The notes beneath the pieces are model-generated. The model did no database searches and had not been told where the DNA came from. It saw nothing but the letters and a program-made list of their open reading frames with translations. The translations under genes were made by a program, and so were the position numbers. DNA of 64,000 nt from Centroberyx gerrardi (Eukaryota > Chordata > Actinopteri > Beryciformes > Berycidae): assembly GCF_048128805.1 (NCBI RefSeq), contig NC_136006.1, positions 2,745,235 to 2,809,234 of the forward strand, given 5' to 3'. Below are positions 10,243 to 19,929 of the stretch, piece after piece. Numbering within the stretch: the first letter of the stretch is position 1; each line of letters starts with the position of its first letter.

Positions 10243-12198
10243 CTAATCACCTGTGTTTGAGGATAGGTCATCATCATTGTCATCGTCAGTGTCATTGTTT
10301 CTCTCTAGTAGGGGATACAGTTGTTCCATATGCTGTTCCATTGGTGATATGGCTGTGGTAATGAGACGGTTAAGCAAAGCACGCAGACAAGGAATACAAC
10401 AACATCCACACAAGGTCAGTACTGCTGCAAGCACAGCTAGAGACATTAATACTGAGGACACCAATAGTCGGTATTTTCCGAAGGCATCCATCCATGAATC
10501 CCACATCGTGGTATCAACCCCAGAATGCTCTTTCATTTTGCTGTTGAGAGTGCGTAGACCTTCAATTGCCTTGGTCAGGTTGCCATCAGCAGCGGTGTTA
10601 TTTGGTATGAATGAACAACATTGTTCACCAAACATTGCACAGACGCCTCCCTTTTCAGCAAGCAGCATATCTAGAGCAATTCTATTTTGGAAAGCCATAA
10701 GTGAAGTTGCCGACAGTTGTCCATGAACGGCCTCAAAACCGCTCTGAGTCCAATTACCTAATCTTTGAACATTGTAGTGGATGTAATTGATCCTGTCAAC
10801 GTTTTTGTTAAGCGTACACCACCAACAGATAGAAGATTCGAACCCTGCTACAACTTGATCAACTAATTTGTACTCATCGGGTACTCCACGTGGAACGCCT
10901 ATCGCGTCTATGTAAGTTGGGTCATTATCAGGTAGCCAGGTCGCAGAACGTTTGTGTCTGCGCCATCGTTCAGGCATTACACTTGACATGGTATCAATTA
11001 ACTGAGTAGTGGACATTGGATAGACAGACACTGGAAGGATCAACGACACTAAAGCACAGTATCCTGTTGTATTTATGGGCAAACGGTCGAAGATCCTGTC
11101 ATCTCCACACCACCACCAGATGTCACTACGAGACACTGGGGTGAACAAACTAGGTACTGCTAGTGTTACGTTACACCATGAGCTTGACAAATTTCCTAAT
11201 TGCTCCCCTTTACCAGTTCTGTTGACACAAAAAATTACCTGGTGCCACAGTCTTTGAAAATATTGTTGTTTTTTTTCAGGTCCAGTATTGGGGAAAACTT
11301 CATCCCAAGACTGGCATGTGACATTAGGATTAGTATTATTCATCACATCAAAGATACACTCTTCAGAAATAACTGCTGGCACTCTCTGAAGTATGGGCTT
11401 TGGACCCATACAGATCACACAGTCTGTTTTCGTTACATTCACCGCTTGTTCTACCATCAGTAACCAATTGTTGTTATTACCAGACACTCCAGTTGTGACG
11501 CGAAACCATCCATCAACACTATCAAACGACACACTGACAGCTCTCACACCAGCTCGTCATGTATAATTGCTCATTCTAGGCTGCTCTGTGGTTTCCATAG
11601 TACTATTGACACATACAACAATCGGAAAATAAGGGTCAGCGCCTGACGACCAAGCCCACAGCAGCAGTCCCCAACAGGAAGTGTTAAACAGTGTTGCATT
11701 TGGAGGACGTATTTCGCCGTCGGGAAGAGAAAAAGTCAACCTAAGTTGTTCTCCTGGGTGACTGAGAGTTACTCTATCTCTAAAGAATTTAGCCTCTTCA
11801 CTATGGCCTGGTGGCCAATATTGTCCTGCCTGAGTTGTAATAAAAGCACTCCAATCAAGTCGCAGAACGTGTCCAATCAGATATCACCAGGAACCTAACC
11901 AATCTTTGCCTGTGGTTGGTACAGTGTTCCGAAACCCTTTTAACGCTTTTATAGGAATATCTACAGAAGTGGTTGTATTGGGGGGCACTATAACAGTAAC
12001 CGAGTTATTATACGTCCAGGATATTAGCCATGGAATGTGAGTCTCAGGAGCACTACTTCTCTTAACACGATTGGTGTCATTGCTAGTATGAATTTGTTTG
12101 GGAGGCTCCCAGAGATACCATACCAGTAAAAAGGTCAGGATAAAAAACACGGTTATCATCCAACAACAGATGGACTGTTTCAGCCATCTTGGGGCCAT
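10243..12198 (-). pseudogene. Retroviral envelope (env), two in-frame stops
   Basis: One reading frame of 652 codons from 12198 to 10243, broken only by TGA at 11886-11884 and 11559-11557. It begins with a short cytoplasmic part and a hydrophobic leader (about residues 12-30), then VKRSS, a possible leader cleavage site. The surface part has several N-glycosylation sites and a CVIC motif. A furin-type site RRHKR lies at about 10950. The transmembrane part has a heptad-rich region with the QNR...LD...AEKGG block, a CX6CC motif near 10611-10585, a membrane anchor around 10460-10365 and a short acidic tail. CX6CC is the mark of gamma-type Env and resembles Env proteins known from percomorph fish. 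The stops prevent a full product; whether the last frame (11547-10243) is expressed is unknown. Confidence 0.9.
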
Positions 12199-12273
12199 TT
12201 CAGCTAAAGGGTTATCCTCTACTTGGTTTGGTGTCTTGGAAAATCTTCACTGACTTTCAGGTCTTACCAGTCT

Positions 12274-14721
12274 CTACACGTCTGGCACCACCCTATTATC
12301 AGATTCTCGCTCACCGCCCCTATTGGAACCTTCAGCTGAGATGACTCTTTTACAGTGTGTCAAATGTATCCAGGTACCTCTCTCCGCTATTTTAACTACA
12401 GTAGGAGTCGTCAACAATACCTGGTAAGGCCCTTCCCATTTAGGGGAGTACCAGTGTTTCTTCTTGATGCTCCTTATTAGAACCCAGTCTCCTGGTTCCA
12501 CTAATGGAGTGTCCTGCTGAGAGACAGAAGGAACGTCATCGGTATTGTCTTTCCTCTGTCTCTCCAGTATCTTTCTCATATAATCTGCCAGATTTGTTTC
12601 ATCATCAGTTTCCCATTGATTCTTAAACTGAGGCAATCTGTAGGGTCGTCCAAACAGGGTTTCGTATGGGGTCAGACCAGTAGTACTGGTAATGTTTATG
12701 TATAGTTTTACCAAATCCAAACAACCTGTCCATGGTCTGCCAGTTTCCTCAATACACTTTTTCAATCTATTTTTTATTGTTCCGTTCATTCTTTCTACTA
12801 GGCCTGCGCTTTGTGGGTGATAGGCACAGTGATTTTTTAAGTCTATGTGGAACATAACTCCTATCCTTTTTATTATTTGATTTACAAAATGGCTTCCATT
12901 ATCACTGTAAATTCTTTCTGGGATGCCATATCGCGGTATGATATCTTTACATAGCGCCTTTGCAACTGTTAGAGCATCTGGATGCTTTGTTGGAAACAGC
13001 TCTATCCATTTTGAAAATGCGTCTATTATGACCAAGCAAAACTTCTTTCCTTCACTCTGATTCAGTTCAATAAAGTCCATATGGATTATTTGGAATGGGT
13101 ATTGGGGTGTTGGAAACTTTCCCCTCTTTGGTCTCATATTGCCCTGTGGATTATGTTTTGCACATATCAGACATGCTCTACAAAAATTCTTTGAATAAGA
13201 GTTAAACCTATTAAATCCATAGGTTGTATAATATTGATGTATCTGTCCTACCATCCCTCCTGTTGAGACATGTGTAGAACCATGGCTCAATATTGCCGCC
13301 CATTTATATAGGTTTTTTTTTGTTTGTTTTTTTTTTTTTGGTAGGATATGTTTGCTCTCCGGTCATACATAGATGTCATCTTTCAGGTGGGCACCATTCT
13401 TTTTCCACTGATCTTTTTCTGTTTGTAAGCTTTGGATTTGCATATCTTTTAACACGTCAGTAGTTAAGAGTCCACTCTGCTCTAAAGTTAACACTTGAAT
13501 TCCGCCTTCTGCTGCCTCTTTGGCTGTTTTATCAGCAAATGCATTTCCTAGCGAGACCTTGTCTTTATTTCCGGTGTGTGCAGCACATTTGCATACTGCT
13601 AATTCTTCAGGGAGTTTTACTGCTTTTAGTAGCTCAGTTAGAAGCTGAGCATGTGTCACAGGTTTCCTTGTTGAGGTCACCATTCCCCTGTTTTGCCAAT
13701 ATTGTGCGAATGTGTGCACTGTAGCATAAGCGTATTGGCTGTCCGTGTATACAGGGACAGAGAAGAATGCATTGCTTATATCTACTACGGTAAACACCTT
13801 AGCTTCTGGTCATAATGAGTTCAGCAACGTATATGGGTCTGGGACACATGGTGCTCGTTGTATTACTGCACTGTTGACTGCTTGCAAATCTTGGACCATA
13901 CGCCACCCTATAGATGGTGCTTGTTTCTTTACTGGGAAGATGGGGGTGTTACAGGGTGAATCTTCACATTTGATAATAACGCCAGCTTTTATCAAATCCT
14001 CTATCACTGGCTTGATGCCTTCCTGTGCATCAGCTTTAAGGGGATATTGCCTGACACTAGGCCTGTAATCATTTTTTGGTCTGATCTGAACTGGTAATGC
14101 TCCCTTTACTAGTCCAACGTCTGATGGACCTTTGGACCATAAATTTTCTGGCACCCCTTTCAACAGATTCTCTTCTTCCTCAGAAAGAAATATATCTCAT
14201 CCCTCACTATCGTGCATGTGTGCTTCTTCATGCACTTGGATTGTCCAGAACAAGGATTTTCTAGTCAATCCAGTAGCTGCACTAGTCCATGTATTTACAG
14301 ATGTGGGTACCCAATCGGTTGCTTTTTCTCCCTCCTGTACTACGCGCCCCAAATCTTTCCACTGGAGTTCCTTTTTCTTGTACAGGGATATGTGAGGGGG
14401 AGTCCACATCCTGAAAAGCTTTCTTATTTCGGGACTCAATGTGACCCCTACCACAGAGGTATTTTTTGCATCTGAGTACATATAGTTCACAGTTACTCGT
14501 GTTGGGGTTAATTGTTTTAGCTTTCTCTTGTAGTCTGGGTCTGGACCGGGTTTATCTTTGTACCACATTGTGACATGCAAATCATCAGGAGACATTATAT
14601 CTTGTGGAGTTAAGATGGCCTGTCTTCCCTCACTCAAGAGCTCTGTCCCCGTGTTGCATGGTGGTTTGGGTGTAGGCAGCGTTGGATACAGCTTCTGCTG
14701 CTGCTGCACCCTCCTCCTCAC
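12274..14721 (-). pseudogene. Retroviral pol (RT start, RNase H end, integrase), defective
   Basis: A single minus-strand frame runs from 14721 to 12274 with three TGA stops (14199-14197, 13812-13810, 13365-13363). The first part ends a linker with LHVTMWYKDKPGPD and IRKLFRMWTPPHISL. Then comes the class I reverse transcriptase start (RPSVRQYPLKADAQEGIKPV, GWRMVQDLQAVN, VVDISNAFF). At about 13755 this jumps directly into the RNase H motif YTDSQYA: the palm with the catalytic aspartates and the start of RNase H are gone. The integrase (from about 13310) keeps its zinc-binding CRACLIC, catalytic D, D (SDNGSHF) and E (GLVERMNG), and a C-terminal domain with GDWVLIR. Poly-A runs at 13339-13313 encode a lysine stretch. 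A full polymerase cannot be made. Confidence 0.88.
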
Positions 14722-15260
14722 TCTCTTCCTCTTCTACTCCTAGCCCCCCCCTTACTGCTCTCTCTTCTCTGCTACTCCTAGCCCCCACCTTACTGCTCTC
14801 TCCTCTCTGACTTTCTTCCTCTTCCTGCCTACGATGTCTACTAGAGGTTGTTTCATCATCCTCTTTTCTGTGAAACATTAACTTTGTTTCTGTCTGCCTC
14901 AACACATTTATCTGCACATTCCTTTTCCTTAGCCTCTTTAACCTTCCTGTCGCCTTCTTCTCTTTTCTGTGCTACTTCTAGCCAGTATTTCACATCCTCA
15001 TAACCATCTTTGCGCACTTTCTTGTTTCTGCTTTTATTCTTCCTTTCTATTGCTCCCTGTAATTCAGTTAATTTCTGAGTACTTAATTTACCATTATAGT
15101 TGTACTTTTTCACCCATTTTTCAAGGTATTTTACTTTTTGCGGGTTTTTTTTTTTTTTTTTCGATATATTTCCAATCTTTGCATTGCAATGCTTCTCTAA
15201 TTTGACATTTACCATTTCCTTTCCCCATTTTATGTGTCTTTTAGTCCAGTGTAATAACAC
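14630..15260 (-). pseudogene. gag remnant (matrix-like part)
   Basis: Overlapping minus-strand frames (15260-14856 and 14917-14630) encode a lysine- and glutamate-rich protein with WGKEMVNVKLEKH and KKVRKDGYEDVKYWLEVAQ, consistent with a matrix N-terminus. A purine-rich repeat stretch follows around 14700-14830 with changes of frame. LYPTLP just inside the next frame (about 14690) looks like a YPXL-type late-budding motif. Capsid and nucleocapsid, including any zinc knuckle, are absent, so the gag C-terminal half has been deleted and joined to pol. Confidence 0.6.
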
Positions 15261-15838
15261 CTAGGGTGTTCTAAACACTGGGAAATTCAAGCAGGACAGT
15301 GATTCAAATTTCCTTTTGTGGTAAGTCTCACTTCAACTCTTTCGAGTGGAGACTTCTTGCCTTTGCATCCACAAAAGTCCACTGTTTAACTCCTGCCTTT
15401 TGGTATGAGGTTAAATACCTAGTGGTATTTTCCCCTCCACTCACTCACTCACTCACTCTTTCGTACTTTACGCTGCGCTTTTTTCAGGCTTACAGAGGAC
15501 TACGCCGTCCTACGGAATTTAACTGTAACACAGGGGACTCCGCCATCCTCTACGGAATTTAACTGCGCCCCAGGACTTCTTTGCCCTTATTCACCTGCCA
15601 GTGTCTAGAATATTCAGGGTTTTCGCAATTACCTTCAGTCATTCTTTTCCTTTTTAAGAAAACTGTAACTCACCGATTTGTGTTGTCTCCCTGTCAGACT
15701 ACCGTCAACCGTCGGATCTCAGTCGGCGGGGCGGATCAGTCCTGGAAAAGGACTCACCGTGCACGGATTTTCCTGGTGTCCGCCTCGCCCACTGAAATCC
15801 TCAGATCTATTGGTATCCGGCTCGAAGGACCAAGTTAA
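15261..15838 (-). other. Provirus 5' leader
   Basis: Untranslated leader between the LTR and the gag start. It includes a short direct repeat around 15490-15565 (CTACGGAATTTAACTG occurs twice). Packaging signals cannot be assigned by eye. Confidence 0.6.
15816..15832 (-). other. Primer binding site, tRNA-Tyr type
   Basis: The + strand reads TCCGGCTCGAAGGACCA, the 3' end of vertebrate tRNA-Tyr including CCA, six bases inside the 5' LTR. On the minus (coding) strand this is the TGG-starting primer site for minus-strand DNA synthesis. The tRNA match is from memory of the tRNA sequence. Confidence 0.82.
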
Positions 15839-16362
15839 TGTCGGGTTCAAGCAACCTGAACATTATTAAAACACACACACAAAGAGAGAAGACACAGAGT
15901 TAGAGTTTTCTTCCTTGCAAGGGAGAACGGACGGAAACGTGCTCAGTTACACTTTCCACCCCGCTCTGAACCCGTCCCGCCGTCTCCTCTCTTTTTATTT
16001 CCTTAAGGTGGTTCCTAGTTACAAAAGGATTACAGCCCCTAAAGGGTGGGGGACACACGGGCTGAAATTCTCTACGTATCTTTTTCTAAACATGGTTACA
16101 AAGAAGTCCTCATTTGTAGCAGGTGTCTTCATTCCGATCAAGGGCATAGTTGCGGCCTCCGCCTTCTTGTAGGAGTGTTTCTTATCTGCCTCCTCAATGC
16201 GGTTTCACCTCGGTTCACCTCGTCCTTGAGCCTGCCTGTGAGGCTTCGTGATATCTCTGAAAAACAGTTAACACATCCTCCTGCACAGACACACACACAT
16301 ATATAGCTCTCAAACAATATAAGCAAATATAGGATAATTTTCTATGTACAATTATTCCAACA
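15839..16362 (-). repeat. Provirus 5' LTR
   Basis: 524 bp, identical by eye to 9569-10092. Its edge lies 85 bases upstream of the OR A1 start codon and its own transcription would run away from that gene. Confidence 0.93.
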
Positions 16363-16447
16363 GTTAGGTCAAATGCAATTTTCTATCTATAGATGGTTGT
16401 TGTTGTGGAATTAGATTGACGACAAAGCAAACTGTAAAGTTTTCAAT
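16363..16447 (+). promoter_or_regulatory. Remaining leader of OR A1 with right TSD
   Basis: Begins with GTTAG (target-site duplication, right copy) and matches 21974-22057 in front of OR A2. It contains no TATA box or GTTTGAATTCCCA motif; those stayed on the other side of the provirus. Confidence 0.85.
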
Positions 16448-17365
16448 ATGATGGATAATGTTTCAATTATAACTGTGTTTACTCTGTCAGGGTTAAATGG
16501 CACAGCGAACCACAGATTGACCCTCTTCTCTCTCACTTTATTATGTTACTGCGTGATTTGGCTGGTAAATGTGACTCTCATTGTGACTGTCATTGTGGAT
16601 AAAAGCCTTCATGAGCCCATGTACATCTTCCTGTGTAATCTGTGCATCAATGGACTTTATGGGACTTCAGGATTTTACCCCAAATTCCTCATGGATCTAC
16701 TGTCTCCTTCTCATGTCATCTCTTATGCTGGATGCCTGCTTCAGGGTTTTGTGATACACTCCTCGGCTTGTGGTGATTTCTCTATTCTAGCTCTGATGGC
16801 CTATGACAGATATGTGGCTATATGTCGACCTCTGGTGTACCACTCTGTTATGACTAAACAAAGAGTTGGTCTGTTAGTCTTTTTGACCTGGCTTTTACCC
16901 CTTTATTTGATGTTCATGAGCACATTAACAACATCGAGATCAAGGTTATGTGGCTCACACATACCAAAGATCTACTGTTATAATTGGTTGATTGGTAAAC
17001 TAGCTTGCTCTGCCTCCACAGCAAACACTGTTATTCCATATTTTAATATTTGTTTTTATCTTGGCCATGTTATCTTCATTGTTTGGTCTTATGTGTATTT
17101 GATCAAAACATGCCTAGCATCCAAGGAGAACAGGGGGAAGTTTATGCAAACATGCGTGCCACATTTACTTTCTTTAATCAATGTTGTTGTTTGTTTGCTT
17201 TTTGATTTAATGTACATGCGATTTGGCTCAAAAGAATTACCACAAAGCCTTCAGAACTTCATGGCAATAGAATTTCTCTTCATTCCTCCAATTATCAATC
17301 CCCTCATATATGGTTTCAAATTGACCAAAATTAGAAACAGAATTCTGAGTTTTATATATAGTTAA
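16448..17365 (+). CDS. Olfactory receptor A1, intact, promoter displaced
   Basis: A 305-residue odorant receptor with all OR landmarks: N-glycosylation sites at N4 and N17, LHEPMY at 54-59, loop-1 cysteine near 96, MAYDRYVAIC at 117-126, second-loop cysteines (LCGSH, IYCYNW, LACS), and PPIINPLIYG in TM7 followed by KLTKIRN of helix 8. Two ATGs stand together at the start; either could serve. The closest relative is OR A2 (22058), differing at scattered residues. The frame is intact despite the 6.8-kb provirus in its leader. Expression must come from the distant original promoter by reading or splicing through the provirus, from a new promoter, or not at all. It resembles the large teleost 'delta' OR group, but this is a tentative placement. 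Confidence 0.93.
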   Translation: MMDNVSIITVFTLSGLNGTANHRLTLFSLTLLCYCVIWLVNVTLIVTVIVDKSLHEPMYIFLCNLCINGLYGTSGFYPKFLMDLLSPSHVISYAGCLLQGFVIHSSACGDFSILALMAYDRYVAICRPLVYHSVMTKQRVGLLVFLTWLLPLYLMFMSTLTTSRSRLCGSHIPKIYCYNWLIGKLACSASTANTVIPYFNICFYLGHVIFIVWSYVYLIKTCLASKENRGKFMQTCVPHLLSLINVVVCLLFDLMYMRFGSKELPQSLQNFMAIEFLFIPPIINPLIYGFKLTKIRNRILSFIYS

Positions 17366-18290
17366 AGTTGGGAAGTATCTAGACAACGCTCATGATTTGA
17401 CCTGTGAGGAGAGCTCCAACTCTCATTACGTTTTTAACACAATGAACATACTTTGTTGTTTGTATATGTACTTGATTTTTACAAGAAGCCATGTTACATT
17501 TGTTGTGTGTATTGCGGCAGGTAGATGACACTATTACCAAATATGAAGAACAATACGTGTAATCTGTAGAAAAAGTTAACATTTGTACATCACCATAATT
17601 CCAAGTAGTATGTACGTTTATTTATTTCAGTAGCAGGATAAGCCACTTGAGATGAAGCATCTTGTTTTCGAGGGGGTCCTGCAACATAAAAGCACAATAC
17701 AGAAACAATTGATGTCAACAAACAACAACAACAAAAAAAAAACCAATGAACACAACAAAAAGGCAACCCTTGAGAAAGCAGAAAAAGAAAACCATCAGAT
17801 TTCCACATTCATCAATGAACCTAAGGTTTAATTTTATGCATTCTTCAATATATTGTATTGCTCCAAGGACCCTGTAAATTTCATATTCCATTTTGGATAC
17901 ACACAAGGCACCACATTTGGAGATACAAGGTTTCTGCCTGACAACAACAATAATCTGTTTGTATGCATGTACAGTAAAAATTCTATCTCATAGGGGACAA
18001 ATACAAAGATCATTATGTACATGCATACAACACATGAATTAACATAGAAACACACAAAATAAGACAACAACATACAAACAACAGATTGTAAATAAATACA
18101 AATAAGCAAAAACAACGGAGCATGAATGTATAAAGAAAAAAAAAATTATTAAAAAATATTATTAAAAATAAATACTCTTGTATCAATTTCTTTCGAAATG
18201 TTTGGAACAGAAAAGAAAAGCTGATCTGAATATCTGAGAGTATATGTTGATCTATATGGTTCTTTTTGTTTTGACTCAAAGTTTTTTTTC
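17366..18290. other. OR A1 3' flank and AT-rich intergenic DNA
   Basis: 17366-17475 matches the 3' flank of OR A2. Beyond that the sequence is A/T-rich with poly-A runs (for example 17730-17745 and 18136-18150) and no supportable gene. Open frames on the minus strand here are hydrophobic by base composition only. Confidence 0.4.
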
Positions 18291-19230
18291 TTAATAATAA
18301 TAAATAAATAAATTGATTACATTTATATAGCGCTTTTCTAAGTACTCAAGTACTAAGTACGTTTCGTTTCCTGGGGTTAAATATACTCTGTGCATTATTT
18401 TAAAGTGAATTAATTTATTTCGGACTGAGTTGGACACTTTGTACATATTTCTCCAGATATTTTCCCAAACTTCTATTTGTTCACCTAGGTCTTTTTCCCA
18501 GGTCCTTTCCACAGCAAGACATATCATATCACCAGAGAAATTGAGTATTTTATATATAATTGACCAGCAATATGTTTATTTGTTACCTCCGCCAAGGAGG
18601 TAATGCTTTCGCCCACGTCTGTGTGTTTGTCCATCCGTCCTTCTGTTAGCATGATATCTCAAAAAGTTGGGCACAAATTTGCGCAAAACTTGGTATGACA
18701 GCCAAGGAAGAACTGATTAACTTTTCATGCCGATTGGCGAAAAGGGGTAGTGGTGGTGGGCGTGGTCTTCCACAAAAAGGTGCATTTTTGTGCATTTCAG
18801 AACAGATTCACATAATATTACAACTTTGACAAAAGGTTGCACAGGGAAGAACCACTGGGCCATGCCTTCTTAAGGTTTTTGTAATATCTCTGGGTGAAGC
18901 CTTGCAGGGTGTTGTCAGACATGGCGGAGGTCTGTGCTCTACTGAGCACATTTTCTAGTTTTCATTATGTTTCCAAGGTGTTTAAGAAGCTGTGACCTGA
19001 TTTGTAAATACAGTAAGAAGTCTTTGCTTAATAAACCAAACACATCTTTCATTTGCTGGAACGATCTAAGTTTGTGGTTATTCAACAGATCAGAGACACT
19101 AAATATACTTTTACATTCACATTCTTTATTTACTGGTTTACCGTTATTTAAAATGCCACCATTTTTCCACAGGGGGTTATTTGGAGATTGCATTCTGCCA
19201 AAACTTAGCAAGAGCAAGATGACAGACGGC
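18291..19230 (-). mobile_element. L1-like LINE ORF2 fragment, interrupted
   Basis: The minus strand gives two pieces of the same ORF2 C-terminal region. 19217-18950 holds NNPLWKNGGILNNGKPV and FLLYLQIRSQLLKHLG; 18600-18291 holds CWSIIYKIL, WEKDLG, and RNKLIHFKIMHRVYLTP. These are conserved C-terminal motifs of L1-type ORF2. Between them sits an unrelated dispersed repeat (18578-18965). There is no reverse transcriptase core. Confidence 0.65.
18578..18965. repeat. Dispersed repeat nested in the L1 fragment
   Basis: Starts near TTACCTCCGCCAAGGAGG and ends with TGGCGGAGGTCTGTGCTC then TTTTCTAGTT. TATGTTT flanks both sides (18571-18577 and 18966-18972), a possible target-site duplication. The same family forms the outer ends of 24123-27376. 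Class not known to me. Confidence 0.5.
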
Positions 19231-19235
19231 AGTGA

Positions 19236-19610
19236 GTAGAGACACGTAGCTCTGACTCGGAGAGCAAATCAAAGACAAGCTCAAAGAAACGTTAAACTAG
19301 CCTACATGTTCACCATCCGCAACAAAGCAGCGTTGGCGACAGACATGGATAAGATGCAACAAACACTGAGTGAGCTTGTGGAGTCTAATCACACCCTAAC
19401 TAAGAAAATGAATAAAATAGACACAATTTCCTCCAAGCTCGACTACTTGAATTCGTCTATCAAATCCATTGAAAACAAGCCGAAGAAAAACGGAGCTGAG
19501 TCACTCCAGCACAACATCAAATTCGACAGTCAATCCCCCGATTCTCAAATTTTCCCTAGGGGATCAATAAAGTGCTGCTAATGTTATGTTAGCTTATCTT
19601 ATCAAGAATC
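19236..19610 (+). mobile_element. LINE ORF1-like fragment with repeat tail
   Basis: A frame at 19306-19581 encodes a hydrophilic, coiled-coil-like peptide (MDKMQQTLSELVESNHTL, then KLDYLNSSIKSIEN), as in the ORF1 of L1-type LINEs. It runs into CCCTAGGGGATCAATAAAGTGCT, a recurrent fish retroposon tail that also appears at about 23796 and 48112. The assignment is weak. Confidence 0.4.
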
Positions 19611-19725
19611 ATGCATTGAAACTTTGGGAAAAAAAATTACATGCTGAAAAATTATATAATTCCAAAATTCCAAACATATTTTCTATCAGAAATAAATTTT
19701 ACTATTATTACAGAATTAAACATCG

Positions 19726-19757
19726 CCCCCCCCCCCCCCCCCCCCCCTTTTTTTTTT
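19726..19757 (+). repeat. C22-T10 homopolymer pair
   Basis: Twenty-two C followed by ten T. The complementary strand is a long G run that could form quadruplex structures; length is likely unstable and may include assembly error. Confidence 0.85.
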
Positions 19758-19929
19758 ATTTTCTCTTTTCCACTCTCCATGCCTCCATGGAGCTGAAAGG
19801 GCGCACAGCGCAATATTGTTGGCTTGAAGCTGCAACAGCTACTTTTCAGTCCCAAAGATAATGATCTCATTCCCACGCCTTTCTAAGTCGTTCCCACAAC
19901 ATAAGGATCTCATTCCCACGCGTTAGTAA

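Larger units (their letters stand above)
9569..16362 (-). mobile_element. Class I (gamma-like) endogenous retrovirus, defective
   Basis: A 6794-bp provirus on the minus strand with a 524-bp LTR at each end, a 5-bp target-site duplication (GTTAG), a primer binding site matching the tRNA-Tyr 3' end, a purine tract, and remains of gag, pol and env in the usual order. The LTRs look identical base for base, so insertion was recent. Even so, gag is mostly missing, pol has an in-frame deletion from reverse transcriptase into RNase H, and pol and env have in-frame TGA stops. The broken state probably existed before this copy integrated, with proteins supplied by a relative. It sits inside the leader of OR A1, antisense to it. 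Confidence 0.93.
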
